From positions 1 to 64,000 of the forward strand of contig JAKSPJ010000008.1 of the NCBI GenBank assembly GCA_024404915.1: DNA of 64,000 bases, written 5' to 3'. The notes beneath the pieces were generated by a model. The model was given only the letters and a program-made list of their open reading frames with translations, was not told where the DNA came from and ran no database searches. A program made the translations under genes and the position numbers. This DNA comes from Oscillospiraceae bacterium. Lineage in GTDB: Bacteria > Bacillota > Clostridia > Oscillospirales > Ruminococcaceae. Numbering within the stretch: the first letter of the stretch is position 1; each line of letters begins with the position of its first letter. Positions 17,229-25,947 of this stretch are shown here, one piece after another.

Positions 17229-19529
17229 ATGAAAAGAATACTGGGCGGCATGGCCGCAGCAATGATGCTTTCTGCCTGCATGATACAGCCATTTGCAGTC
17301 ACTGCAATGACAGATGCCTGTGAACTGTTTTATGCAAAAATTCAGACATCAGTTGTGGATGCTGCAGCGGTACATGCCAATGCAGAATATTACTTCCTGG
17401 ATGATGCGCAGAATGCACTTGCCTTTCTGGACGGAAAATTCTATCAGGAAAAGCCGCTGACTGATGAAGACGGTACCTATTACAGCATAAAAAATGAGGA
17501 AGCCGTATGCAGCTGGAAATTTATGGTCTGCTCCAACGGCAGTGATTTCACCATACGGCCCTTTTCTGCCCAGGACCGCTATCTCTCCTGTCAGGATGGC
17601 AAATTCTCCCTGACAATGGATGAAAAAGATGCGGCAACCTTCTCCATTCGGACAGGGGAAAAGGTCAAGGAAGGGCTGCCGATTTACTGCAATCAGGAAA
17701 AGGCATACCTCCAGTGGAAGGACGGCACACTGTCACTTTCCAAAGACGCTGTGGGGACTGTGATGCATGCAGCTGCCAAGCAGAATCAGCTGCAGTTCTA
17801 TTATCAGGAAGGAAATCAGTCCACTGCCACAGCATATTGCAGAATTGCTTCCTGGGCAGGTGACGGCGTTACTCTGCCTGAGATTCCGAAGCAGGAAAAT
17901 AAAACGCCGGTGTGCTGGCAGCAGATCAATCCTCAGAATGCATCTGAGGTGACAGCAGAATATCAGCCGGGAGAAGTCCTGATCCCCACCGATGCAGTTA
18001 CCGTTTTTCTTGCCAGATATGACCAGCAGCAGTCAGAGCTGATTCCCGTTGGTACTTCCTATGAACAAAGTGTCACACTGAACCTTGGACAGGAAATCAC
18101 CATTCAGCTTGGAAAAAATGGCGCAGATACCTATTTGCTGTTTGACGGAAGCGGATCCGCAGAACAGATTTCTGCAAAAGAGGCTGAGGACGGTACCAAG
18201 TCAGTAACAGTCACGGCATCTGCGGAACGGATGTATCTTTGTGCCGCAGAAGTCCAGGATGAAAAGCCGATGATTCAGATCAAAAGCCTTTATGACCTGA
18301 CTCAGGTTCGTGATATGATAAACCTGGCAGAAAATGCAGGAAGCTATGACATGATTCTGAAAGCAGATATTGACATGGAAGGAATCTGCAGTGCAGAAAC
18401 AGGTTCCTGGAAACCGATTGCCTCCTCTGACTGCACCACCCCATGCCACATTGGCTTGTATGGCAATTACCACACCATTCGTAATCTGTATGTCAATGCC
18501 ATGCTGATGAATGGCGGTCTGTTCGGCAATGTTTCAGATTTATATGTCAGCCGCCTTACGCTGCAGGGCAATGTCAAGGGAGATTCCTATCAGGGCGGTC
18601 TTGTCGGCAATTGCGGGAACCTCAAATGCGAGGAAACCATTATGAAAACCGATGTATCTGCCATTGCCCTGGCAGGCGGATTTGCAGGCAATGTGACGGA
18701 TACCATGCAGCTTTATGACTGCGGTTTTATGGGTAATATCGCATGCATCGGCAAGAGCAGCTCCGGCTTATTCGCCGCAGAAGCAGACAGTGCGCTGATT
18801 TCGGACTGCTTCGCAATGGGCAGCATCGGGGGATGCAGTGAAAATCAGTATCTGGGCCGTTTCCACACCGCAAAAATCAATGCAGTATATGTGCAGAATG
18901 ATATCTGCGCCGGTGCTGCTTTTCCTGAATCCGGCAGAATGACTGCCGTGGCAGCAGAGGATTTCTGCAACGGCACCGTTGCAGGCATGCTGAATGGCGA
19001 AAGAGAACCTGCTGTCTGGTCACAGGCCAAGGATTCCCCGATCATTGCCAACGGCGTATATAATCTTCTGGTGCAATTCGATAAATCCGGCGGTTCACTT
19101 TCCATTCCCAAAACGATTTATGAAGCAGGAGAAAGTGTTATTTTCACAGCAAAGGCATCTGAGGGCTATACGCTTTCCATTACTGCTGCTATTCAGGGAA
19201 CAGCCACAGAACTGACTGTTTCTCCCACAGGGGAAGCGGACACATGGATCTTTCGTATGCCTGCTTCCGATGTCAGCCTGAATATTGGTTTTACAAAAGA
19301 CGAACCGGTGAAGCTGATTCCAGGGGATGCAAGCAATGACGGCAATGTGGATGTGGCAGATGCCGTACTGGTTGCCAGAGTGCTGGCAGAGGACAGCACA
19401 GCCGTTATTTCCACCATTGGCCAGAGACAGGCGGATGTGAATAATTCCGGTCAGCTGGATGCAGAGGACATTTCATTGATTCTGCGCTATGTTGCAAGGC
19501 TGATTACCTTTACCACAAAAGAACAGTAA
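17229..19529 (+). CDS. Secreted dockerin protein with GLUG-like repeats
   Basis: The protein has 766 residues. The N-terminus MKRILGGMAAAMMLSACMIQPFAVTA is a signal peptide, with either a lipobox (LSAC) or a signal peptidase I site. Residues 30-190 look like a beta-trefoil/lectin-like region. Residues 400-540 hold GLUG-like repeats (GGLFGNV, GGLVGNC, GGFAGNV). Residues 699-758 are a type I dockerin with two calcium-binding repeats, GDASNDGNVDVADA and ADVNNSGQLDAEDI. A dockerin plugs a protein into a cohesin on a scaffoldin, so this is an extracellular cellulosome/amylosome-type component. I see no glycoside hydrolase domain. The ATG at 17229 has AAAAGGAG upstream. It follows the GH25 gene and is closed by the terminator at 19567. 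Confidence 0.88.
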   Translation: MKRILGGMAAAMMLSACMIQPFAVTAMTDACELFYAKIQTSVVDAAAVHANAEYYFLDDAQNALAFLDGKFYQEKPLTDEDGTYYSIKNEEAVCSWKFMVCSNGSDFTIRPFSAQDRYLSCQDGKFSLTMDEKDAATFSIRTGEKVKEGLPIYCNQEKAYLQWKDGTLSLSKDAVGTVMHAAAKQNQLQFYYQEGNQSTATAYCRIASWAGDGVTLPEIPKQENKTPVCWQQINPQNASEVTAEYQPGEVLIPTDAVTVFLARYDQQQSELIPVGTSYEQSVTLNLGQEITIQLGKNGADTYLLFDGSGSAEQISAKEAEDGTKSVTVTASAERMYLCAAEVQDEKPMIQIKSLYDLTQVRDMINLAENAGSYDMILKADIDMEGICSAETGSWKPIASSDCTTPCHIGLYGNYHTIRNLYVNAMLMNGGLFGNVSDLYVSRLTLQGNVKGDSYQGGLVGNCGNLKCEETIMKTDVSAIALAGGFAGNVTDTMQLYDCGFMGNIACIGKSSSGLFAAEADSALISDCFAMGSIGGCSENQYLGRFHTAKINAVYVQNDICAGAAFPESGRMTAVAAEDFCNGTVAGMLNGEREPAVWSQAKDSPIIANGVYNLLVQFDKSGGSLSIPKTIYEAGESVIFTAKASEGYTLSITAAIQGTATELTVSPTGEADTWIFRMPASDVSLNIGFTKDEPVKLIPGDASNDGNVDVADAVLVARVLAEDSTAVISTIGQRQADVNNSGQLDAEDISLILRYVARLITFTTKEQ

Positions 19530-19566
19530 TGCGCCACGGACAAAGCAAAGCCCAAAATAGGATAGC

Positions 19567-19610
19567 TGAAAAAGCAGCATCTCCCTTTCCCAGGAGATGC
19601 TGCTTTTATT
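19567..19610. terminator. Bidirectional intrinsic terminator
   Basis: AAAGCAGCATCTCC (19571-19584) pairs with its exact complement at 19593-19606, flanked by an A-run and a T-run. It separates the dockerin gene (+) from the unknown membrane gene (-) and overlaps the stop of the latter. Confidence 0.92.
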
Positions 19611-20190
19611 ATTTCGTGGTATTTGGAACATCCAGAATACACCAGTGTCCGTTGATGCGGTACATGGTAACATATTCAATCTGCTTCTGTTCTTTTCCGT
19701 CAGTGTTCCGATAGGTCACTTCCATTGCGCAGAGACGGCCGTCTGATACCTTGGTTTTGATCTGAAACTGCTGTTCAATCCCTGCCTGAATCTTCTCCAG
19801 CTTTTCCGCCTCAATGGGGGTATAGCCTGAATACAATGCGTGTACAGTGCCGTCGTTGCCTGCTATCATTCCCAGGTTATTTATTACAACCTGACACATT
19901 GCCTCCACGGACATGCTTTCTCCGCTCATATCTGCATCCACCAGCCAGGATGGAAATGCTTCTGTCATGGCCGCTGCATCATGTCGGTTCATACTGCGGT
20001 AAAACTTTTTTATGGGGTGAAGCCAGAGAGAACGGGATACCATGATGCACAATACTACCACGGCCACCGCAGCCAGTGCAATGCCGATTTTGCGTGCCTT
20101 TTTCGCTCCGGATTCCGGTATCATGGATTCATTAATGGCTTTCGGCTGAAAAATGCCGCTTTCCTGTGCAGGAGTTTCTTGTTCGTTCAT
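19609..20190 (-). CDS. Single-pass membrane protein, unknown function
   Basis: The protein has 193 residues. A polar N-terminal region of about 32 residues ends in KKARK, then comes one transmembrane helix (IGIALAAVAVVVLCIMVSR), then an extracytoplasmic domain of about 140 residues. That domain begins HPIKKFYRSMNRHDAAAMTEAFPSWL and ends YVTMYRINGHWCILDVP. The layout suggests a small surface domain like the NTF2/DUF4878-type lumenal modules, but that is inference. It overlaps the upstream gene by 4 bases (ATGA), so the two are translated together and probably act as a pair. Confidence 0.7.
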   Translation of the reverse strand: MNEQETPAQESGIFQPKAINESMIPESGAKKARKIGIALAAVAVVVLCIMVSRSLWLHPIKKFYRSMNRHDAAAMTEAFPSWLVDADMSGESMSVEAMCQVVINNLGMIAGNDGTVHALYSGYTPIEAEKLEKIQAGIEQQFQIKTKVSDGRLCAMEVTYRNTDGKEQKQIEYVTMYRINGHWCILDVPNTTK

Positions 20191-21119
20191 GCGCCTGCAT
20201 TCTCCTTTCTTTCCAGTATGGGAACTATCTGGTCAAGTACTTCCTTTGCGTTTGCGTATGCAGCTTCGCTGTTTTCCAGAGAATCCATATTTTCCGCAGG
20301 AATACGCAGTGCAAGGTAACTGCCAGGATTCAGTTCTTCGCTCATGCCGATCCATTCAGCAAAATTTGTGCCATCCAGTTTCAGTTTGTAGTCCTCCGCA
20401 AATTCACACTCCGGATAAAGTGCTTCCAGGCTGACAAACATATCCTCTGGCTGTAAATATGCCTCTGCCGCATCATCCGCCATCACCAGCATGCAGGTGC
20501 TTGTCTGGAACTGAATCAGCAGCTGTGTGTTATATGCTGCCGAATAGTTTCCGCTTTCCTCCATAGTGCGCTTGGATACCGGAATGTAAATCACGCCGGA
20601 CTTGACTTCCTTATCCTGATTATAGTCCTCAATCAGCGTATCCAGAACCGCTGTCAGATTGGGAATATCAGATTCCATAGCCGCATGTTCTGAAAGCACC
20701 AGCATACGGAAATCCGGGTTTTCACGGGTGGCATAATCGTAAATCAGAAATGCGGTCACCAGCCCACAGAATACGGCGATGCCCAGCCACCATTTTGCAT
20801 GGTAAAACCAGTTCCCGATTTTTTGCCAGATGGTATATTTTTTTGCTTCCTCCTGTTCACGGAACACCTTGCTGCTGTCCGAAATCACGCCCTGTTTCAG
20901 GCGCATAAGGTCCACCTTTTCTTCAGCCAGTTCCTTGGCATAGGCCTCACGCTCCTGATATGCCCTTTCGGTTTCTTCCGCCTGCCGCTGACGTTCCTTC
21001 AGCTCCTCTTCCCGCTTGATTTTTGCATCCAGCTCCAGCGCATTATGAAACACAGAAACCTGATTCATCTCCATCATATCAGAGGAATGTTCCTGCTTTT
21101 TCTCGTCATCCTGTGGCAT
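20187..21119 (-). CDS. Coiled-coil, single-pass membrane protein, unknown function
   Basis: The protein has 310 residues. The first 80 are highly charged and heptad-rich (KIKREEELKERQRQAEETERAYQ), i.e. a cytoplasmic coiled coil. One transmembrane helix follows at about 109-127 (WWLGIAVFCGLVTAFLIYDYA), then an extracytoplasmic domain of about 180 residues (FRMLVLSEHAAMESDIPNL and later SYLALRIPAENMDSLE). I do not recognise the family. GAGAGGAGC precedes the start. It is the first gene of a two-gene unit with the membrane protein at 19609 and has its own promoter at 21211-21183. Confidence 0.7.
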   Translation of the reverse strand: MPQDDEKKQEHSSDMMEMNQVSVFHNALELDAKIKREEELKERQRQAEETERAYQEREAYAKELAEEKVDLMRLKQGVISDSSKVFREQEEAKKYTIWQKIGNWFYHAKWWLGIAVFCGLVTAFLIYDYATRENPDFRMLVLSEHAAMESDIPNLTAVLDTLIEDYNQDKEVKSGVIYIPVSKRTMEESGNYSAAYNTQLLIQFQTSTCMLVMADDAAEAYLQPEDMFVSLEALYPECEFAEDYKLKLDGTNFAEWIGMSEELNPGSYLALRIPAENMDSLENSEAAYANAKEVLDQIVPILERKENAGA

Positions 21120-21182
21120 GTACCTGCTCCTCTCCCAAAAATCATATTGCAGAATCCGTCCTGCGGGGGATACTGCTTTCCT

Positions 21183-21211
21183 ATTATATCATACTTTTGT
21201 GCAATCCGCAA
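21183..21211 (-). promoter_or_regulatory. Promoter of the two-gene membrane unit
   Basis: Minus strand TTGCGG (21211-21206), 17 bases, TATAAT (21188-21183). Confidence 0.75.
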
Positions 21212-21241
21212 GAAAAATAGATGAATATTTTTGAATAGCAC

Positions 21242-21270
21242 TTGAAAAATGAAGTGGATTGTGTTATACT
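21242..21270 (+). promoter_or_regulatory. Promoter for dut
   Basis: TTGAAA (21242-21247), 17 bases, TATACT (21265-21270), about 60 bases before the dut start. Confidence 0.75.
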
Positions 21271-21330
21271 TAATACGATACTGAAACTGCATAGAAAAAA
21301 AGCAATATGATACAGAAAGGTGTAGATAAA

Positions 21331-21768
21331 ATGAAACTGACATTTCAAAAACTGCGGGAGGGGGCTGTTGTGCCTGCTCCTGCCACAAAGGCAAGTGCAG
21401 GCATGGATTTGTCCGCCTGTATTACAGAGGACGTTGTTCTGCCGCCCCATGAAATCCGAATCATTCCCACAGGGCTTTCCGCTGCGCCGGATACCGATGA
21501 TGTGATGCTGATGCTCTGTGCAAGATCCGGTCTGGCATGCAGATACGGCATCGGGCTGGCAAATGGTGTGGGCATTATTGATGCCGATTACCGGGGCGAA
21601 ATCTGTGTGGCACTGCTGAATCAGAGTGATAAGGAATTCGTTGTCACGGCAGGTATGCGCATTGCCCAGCTGATTGTGGTCCCGATTATCATGCCGGAAA
21701 TCTGCACAGCAGAGACCCTGACAGAAACAGAACGTGGTGCAGGCGGTTTCGGCTCAACGGGAATCTGA
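21331..21768 (+). CDS. dut: dUTP diphosphatase
   Basis: Trimeric dUTPase cuts dUTP to dUMP and pyrophosphate, keeping uracil out of DNA and feeding dTMP synthesis. All five family motifs are visible in the 145 residues: SAGMDLSA, ARSGLA, GIIDADYRGEICVALLN, RIAQLIVVPI, and the C-terminal RGAGGFGSTG that closes over the active site. The ATG at 21331 has AAAGGTG upstream and fits the usual N-terminus; an in-frame ATG at 21307 would add eight poor residues. A DUF4321-like gene follows after 44 bases. Confidence 0.95.
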   Translation: MKLTFQKLREGAVVPAPATKASAGMDLSACITEDVVLPPHEIRIIPTGLSAAPDTDDVMLMLCARSGLACRYGIGLANGVGIIDADYRGEICVALLNQSDKEFVVTAGMRIAQLIVVPIIMPEICTAETLTETERGAGGFGSTGI

Positions 21769-21812
21769 GGCGAACAATTTGAAATGATGCTGAAAAAGAA
21801 AGGAATATACAA

Positions 21813-22076
21813 ATGAAACTGAAGCTGACCTATATGTTTTTGATTATTACAGGTGTTGTCATCGGTGATTTGCTGGGCATGCTTTGCCAGGGCACCGGTG
21901 AGGAATATGTCATGTGGCTTGGCAATACCATGGAATTCGGATTCGGCCCAACCGCCATTAATTTTTCTGCTTTTAATCTGACACTTGGCCTGCAGATTTC
22001 CACCAATTTTCTTCAGATTATTTTTGTTCTGCTGGCAATCGTACTTGCACCGAAGGTGGCAGCTGCTATCAAGTGA
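21813..22076 (+). CDS. Small membrane protein, DUF4321-like
   Basis: The protein has 87 residues with two hydrophobic helices, an N-terminal LTYMFLIITGVVIGDLLGML and a C-terminal FLQIIFVLLAIVLAPKVA. Between them is a short loop containing FGFGPTAINFSAFNLTLGLQI. From memory this matches the DUF4321 family of small Clostridia membrane proteins, whose function is unknown. AAAGGAA precedes the ATG. It lies behind dut on the same strand and ahead of the terminator at 22152, so it is probably the last gene of that unit. Confidence 0.7.
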   Translation: MKLKLTYMFLIITGVVIGDLLGMLCQGTGEEYVMWLGNTMEFGFGPTAINFSAFNLTLGLQISTNFLQIIFVLLAIVLAPKVAAAIK

Positions 22077-22151
22077 AAAGCGGACATTTGGAAACATGCA
22101 AATGATTTGGCCATATGCCTTGTTCTTCAGAAACGAAATATCCTGTTACAG

Positions 22152-22187
22152 AAAAAGACATCCTGAATGCATCAGGATGTCTTTTGT
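22152..22187. terminator. Bidirectional intrinsic terminator
   Basis: AAAAGACATCCTGA and TCAGGATGTCTTTT form a long stem with an ATGCA loop, with A- and T-runs on either side. It ends the dut unit (+) and the MATE gene (-); the MATE stop codon (22172-22174) lies inside the stem. Confidence 0.9.
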
Positions 22188-23527
22188 TCTGTTTCGGAAA
22201 GATGACACCATTCACCTTTCCGGTAATAGGCAACAGAAATCAGCGTTGCAATGGTCCAGCCAATCGGCCATGCAATCCATATGCCTGTGGATTCCAGCGG
22301 CACGGACAATACTTTTGCCAGTACGACACGCAGCAGCAGATCCGTAAACGTCGCAACCATAAATTGATTCATTTTGCCTGCACCGCGCAGAACGCCGTCT
22401 GCAAGAAGCTTGCCTGCAATAATCATATAAAAGGGCGACACAATCCGCAAAAACAGCACACCTGTTGCCAATGCCGATTCCGTCGGCTTGGGCAGGAAGA
22501 AATATACCAGGTATTTTCCTGCTGTAAAATACAGCACAGAAAGTGGAAGGCAAATCATGGCTACAAATCTGAGGCCGGCACGATATCCGCTTCGGACACG
22601 TTCCATCTTTGCGGCACCGATATTCTGAGATGTGAAATTGGATACGCCGTTGCCGATGGTGGAAAGCGATGTTACCACCAGATTGTTCAGCTTGATGGCG
22701 GAAGTATAGCCTGCAATGACACCGGAGCCGAAATCATTGATAATCCGCTGAATTATGATATTGCCTACGGAGACAAAGCTTTGCTGGAGAATACTGGGCA
22801 CTGCCACCTGTGCCACCCTGCCCAGAAGACGCCAGGAGAAAATCTGCGGCGGCTGGCCGGTCTCAATGGTGGTGAAGCGGCGAAGCATCACAATCACAGA
22901 GAGAATGCAGCTGATGCCCTGACAAATCAGAGTGGCCCAGGCTACGCCCTCTACGCCTGTGTGAAACGCCGTCACGAACCAGTAATCACCGATGATATTT
23001 GCAACGGAGGAACATGCCAGGAAAAGAAAAGGCGTTTTGGAATCTCCCATGGCGGAAAAAATGCCGGTGGAGATATTGTAGAAGAATACAAAGGGCAGGC
23101 TCCATGTGTAAATTGTCAGGTATTGCAGAGAATCCTGATAGATATTCTCCGGGGTATGAATCAGATGCATTAAATCATTGCTGAAGCCAAGCCCAAGCGC
23201 CATCAGAGTTCCGCAAAGAACAGCCACGGCAATCAATGTGGTATAAACGGCAGATTTCATTTCCCGATACTGCTTTGCGCCAAACAGCCTGGATACTACC
23301 ACGGAACAGCCGATATTGCAGCCGAAAGCGACGGCAAGATAGATCAGGGTGATTTCATAGCTGTTTCCGACTGCTGCCAGTGCTTCCTCACCCAGCACTC
23401 TGCCTGCCACAAAGCTGTCTGCCAGATTATAAAGCTGCTGAAAGAGAATACTGCCAAACAGCGGCAGGCAGAAATTCCGCAGTACTGTATCCGGGTTGCC
23501 GACGGTTAAATCCTTATTTTTTCCCAT
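22172..23527 (-). CDS. MATE family efflux transporter
   Basis: The protein has 451 residues with about twelve transmembrane helices in two homologous halves. The N-terminal half opens with LRNFCLPLFGSILFQQLYNLADSFVAGRVLGEEALAAVGNSYEI, which matches the MATE signature (a first-helix Pro, then D-x-F/V-A-G-x-x-G-xxAlAAvG). The second half repeats the pattern with VAVPSILQQSFVSVGNIIIQRIINDFG. MATE proteins export cationic compounds using an H+ or Na+ gradient; the substrate here is unknown. It starts 16 bases after the radical SAM gene stop with GAAGGGG upstream, so it probably belongs to that operon. Confidence 0.93.
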   Translation of the reverse strand: MGKNKDLTVGNPDTVLRNFCLPLFGSILFQQLYNLADSFVAGRVLGEEALAAVGNSYEITLIYLAVAFGCNIGCSVVVSRLFGAKQYREMKSAVYTTLIAVAVLCGTLMALGLGFSNDLMHLIHTPENIYQDSLQYLTIYTWSLPFVFFYNISTGIFSAMGDSKTPFLFLACSSVANIIGDYWFVTAFHTGVEGVAWATLICQGISCILSVIVMLRRFTTIETGQPPQIFSWRLLGRVAQVAVPSILQQSFVSVGNIIIQRIINDFGSGVIAGYTSAIKLNNLVVTSLSTIGNGVSNFTSQNIGAAKMERVRSGYRAGLRFVAMICLPLSVLYFTAGKYLVYFFLPKPTESALATGVLFLRIVSPFYMIIAGKLLADGVLRGAGKMNQFMVATFTDLLLRVVLAKVLSVPLESTGIWIAWPIGWTIATLISVAYYRKGEWCHLSETEQKTS

Positions 23528-23543
23528 CTAACCCCTTCTTCCG

Positions 23544-24149
23544 TCAGGAATCGTATTTGCGGACACGCAGCGGAATGCCCAGCTGATTTGCAAGGGACTG
23601 TGCTGCAGCAATTTCTTCCTTGGAAATCACATCTACAACAGTAAACATGACACTGGGAACATACTGCTTGCACTCCACTGCAAACTGCTGCATTGCCTCG
23701 AAAGCATTATCCCATTTCGGGCGGGTAACCGCCATATATTCCGCCTTTGTACCTGCATTCAGGCTGATGGAAACGGTATCCATCAGGCCATGCATACGGT
23801 GTGCAGTTGCCGTGCCGTGAATCAGATCTGAAAGACCGTTGGTATTCAGACGGACAGAGGGACATCCCTCCAGTGTTTTTGCATATGCGGCAGTATCCAG
23901 CAGCAGCTCCAGAGCCTCAGTGGGCTCACCGTAGCCACAGAAAACCAGCTCTGTGAAATCTGCGAGATTCCATCTGGAGAAAGCCTCCTTCACCTCTTCA
24001 AAGGAGGGAGCATGCTCCAGCCACAGGCTGTCAGAACCATATGCGCCATCGCCATTCTGACGAATGCAGAATGTGCAGGCACAGGGACATTGATTGGTCA
24101 GGTTTACATACAGGTGTGAACCCACAGGGTAAAGAATTGTCATTGCCAT
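23544..24149 (-). CDS. TatD-associated radical SAM protein
   Basis: The protein has 201 residues. It begins MTILYPVGSHLYVNLTNQCPC-ACTFC, a radical SAM C-x3-C-x2-C site, then FCGYGEPTE, VRLNTNGL and TVSISLNA, the core strands of a short radical SAM barrel. From memory this is the TatD-linked radical SAM family of Firmicutes; no tatD gene lies in this window, so it is separated from its usual partner. It lacks C-terminal auxiliary cluster cysteines. The reaction is unknown. AAAGGAG precedes the ATG. It sits between a YbjN-type gene and a MATE gene on the same strand. Confidence 0.82.
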   Translation of the reverse strand: MAMTILYPVGSHLYVNLTNQCPCACTFCIRQNGDGAYGSDSLWLEHAPSFEEVKEAFSRWNLADFTELVFCGYGEPTEALELLLDTAAYAKTLEGCPSVRLNTNGLSDLIHGTATAHRMHGLMDTVSISLNAGTKAEYMAVTRPKWDNAFEAMQQFAVECKQYVPSVMFTVVDVISKEEIAAAQSLANQLGIPLRVRKYDS

Positions 24150-24218
24150 AAGAATCAGACTCCTTTCTCAAACAACGCAGGAAACCGGACAGGTCAGGTA
24201 CCCATCCGGTTCATTTTA

Positions 24219-24722
24219 TCATTTTGCCTCGTCATCAGCATCTTTCTGCAGGAATTGCTGCAGTTCCAGTGTGCCTGTATTCAGGTCGCAGAAACGGTCG
24301 TTATAGCGGTCGATGGTTTCTGCAGAAACAAACATCAGATAGGAGAACAAATCTTCGCTCAGCACTGAACCAATAAAGCAGCTGGTCAGGCGGAACCGCA
24401 CCTCACCGGTTTTCAGATTCAGGTCAAAAGAACCATCAATCAGACCCTGGTTCGCTGCACAAACGGCCTGGGCAGCCTCCATGCGATGCTCTTCTGTGAT
24501 GTAAAACGGCATTGCAGACAATACGGAAACGATTTGTCTGTCTGCACGAATGATAATATGCAGTGTAATCGGAATATCCTCTCCTGTAAAGTGGATGCGG
24601 ACATGCAGCTTCTCCTCAGACTGTTCCTGAATGGTATATTTCAGTTTTTGGTTGTCCAGCATTGCCAGAAGAACCTCTGCATTTTTTTTTGCATTTTCAA
24701 TGCGCTCAGGTGATGTTGCCAT
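24219..24722 (-). CDS. YbjN-type sensory/chaperone-like protein
   Basis: The 167-residue protein has the layout of the YbjN-like fold: an N-terminal helix, then strands (LHVRIHFTGEDIPITLHIII), the Asn/Cys-rich AAQAVCAANQG helix, and FDLNLKTGEVRFRLTSCF. YbjN-type proteins resemble type III secretion chaperones; their role in Firmicutes is unknown. Two further members lie at 36680 and 37120. The ATG at 24722 has GGGAGGG before it. A consensus promoter, TTGACA-N17-TATAAT, lies 30 bases upstream. It is the first gene of a unit with the radical SAM and MATE genes. Confidence 0.72.
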   Translation of the reverse strand: MATSPERIENAKKNAEVLLAMLDNQKLKYTIQEQSEEKLHVRIHFTGEDIPITLHIIIRADRQIVSVLSAMPFYITEEHRMEAAQAVCAANQGLIDGSFDLNLKTGEVRFRLTSCFIGSVLSEDLFSYLMFVSAETIDRYNDRFCDLNTGTLELQQFLQKDADDEAK

Positions 24723-24751
24723 AGCATTCCCTCCCAACATAATATATCTGT

Positions 24752-24780
24752 ATTATATCATAGTATCCCCCGGATGTCAA
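24752..24780 (-). promoter_or_regulatory. Consensus promoter for YbjN/radical SAM/MATE unit
   Basis: Minus strand TTGACA (24780-24775), 17 bases, TATAAT (24757-24752): full consensus. Confidence 0.88.
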
Positions 24781-24854
24781 TATCTCTGAAAAATATCGGA
24801 GGGAGGATGTAGAAGAATGCTTCTTGGGAAATGTGAATGGAGCAGCTTTTGTGC

Positions 24855-25571
24855 TTATGTGTCAGTCTGCCCCAATGCCTGCCGTGTCAGGGGACCGCAG
24901 ATGCCGTCAACTGTCAGGTGATGTTCCAGCTGAAAGCCGCAGAGTGCCCCAAGCGTAATGTTTCCGAAATCGCCGTCAATTTCAGTATTCCTCAGATACC
25001 CCCTTGCTGCCAGCTGCTTCTGCATCCACATGACAGCACTGCCTCTGGTTCCTTTCCGCAGAATTTCCGCAGGTATTTTCTCCTCGTCAGCAGGCGTTTC
25101 AGGCTGATAGATAAATCCCAGCAGGCGGTAATTCTTTCCTTCTGCATAGGGCGGCACCCGTCTTGTGGTCCAGAATGGCTTTGCAGCACCATACCCTGAT
25201 TCAGACGTAATGATATAGGCTTCTGTGACTGCTTCCACAACCGCCACATGGCCTGCGCCGTCTGTGTTCTGAAGGGTATCCCCCTTCTGCCAGACAATCA
25301 ATGCGCCCGGCTTTGGAACATTGCCGGTCTGTAAGCCGTGTCTTTGTGCATTGGCAAACAGGTTTTCTGCGTTGACGGCATCCAGCAAATCAAACTGCGG
25401 CCGATTGGCTATCTCATGAAAGCGTCCCACGGCATAGCCCACGCAGTTATGGAGAACGTCACAGACAGCATCTGTGGGAGAACCCTGAATGGCGGTGCTC
25501 CATCCACCGCTGATACGGCGGATATAGTAGCGGTTTCCGGCTTCAGGTCTTGTGTATCTTGGAATCAACAT
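24855..25571 (-). CDS. Phage-type endolysin: CHAP amidase plus peptidoglycan-binding domain
   Basis: The protein has about 238 residues. The N-terminal domain is a CHAP-type peptidase/amidase: the nucleophile Cys is in DVLHNCVGYAVGRF and the catalytic His in GAGHVAVVEAV, followed by ITSESGYGA. The C-terminal 70 residues are a PG_binding_1 domain (LRKGTRGSAVMWMQKQLAARGY, then GDFGNITLGAL and VDGICGPLTRQAL). There is no signal peptide, so release would depend on the holin encoded just upstream, whose end it overlaps by 29 bases. The start at 25571 is chosen for the AAAGGATGAGG ahead of it. It is the last gene of the phage-derived cassette. Confidence 0.9.
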   Translation of the reverse strand: MLIPRYTRPEAGNRYYIRRISGGWSTAIQGSPTDAVCDVLHNCVGYAVGRFHEIANRPQFDLLDAVNAENLFANAQRHGLQTGNVPKPGALIVWQKGDTLQNTDGAGHVAVVEAVTEAYIITSESGYGAAKPFWTTRRVPPYAEGKNYRLLGFIYQPETPADEEKIPAEILRKGTRGSAVMWMQKQLAARGYLRNTEIDGDFGNITLGALCGFQLEHHLTVDGICGPLTRQALGQTDT

Positions 25572-25947
25572 CCTCATCCTTTCTTTCAAACTGCCGCAGC
25601 TTCTGCAGCAGGCTTCGTACCCAGAGGGCATCCGGAGAAATGGCGCAGTAGTTTTCCAGAATGGAAATCAGCTCCATAATCAGAATATAGGTGAATACAG
25701 TTCCAGCAGCCAGCATGCCTGTGAATGCGGCGGCTTCGGCGGTGTGATAATAACTGCCCAGCCGGCTGATACCGATTTCCAGGCCGCAGGATACTGCCAT
25801 GATAATGATTTCACTGAGTTTGTTGCATCCGCCTGTCCGCATTTTTTTGCTGGAAATATCATGGAGACAGTATGCCTTGATTAACCCGGTGATAAAATCA
25901 GCAATAGCCAGCCCTGTGACAATGGAAAGCATCAGAATATACTTCAT
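25543..25947 (-). CDS. Phage holin
   Basis: The 134-residue protein has three hydrophobic segments: ILMLSIVTGLAIADFITGLI, LSEIIIMAVSCGLEIGI, and FTGMLAAGTVFTYILIMELISILENY, and ends in a charged tail. The IADFITGLIKAY ... SSKKMRTGG pattern and the late IMELISILEN are typical of the phage/toxin-secretion holin family (Phage_holin_4). It would open the membrane to let the endolysin out. It overlaps the preceding gene by 4 bases and the endolysin by 29 bases, so the pair is coupled. Confidence 0.9.
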   Translation of the reverse strand: MKYILMLSIVTGLAIADFITGLIKAYCLHDISSKKMRTGGCNKLSEIIIMAVSCGLEIGISRLGSYYHTAEAAAFTGMLAAGTVFTYILIMELISILENYCAISPDALWVRSLLQKLRQFERKDEDVDSKIHKT

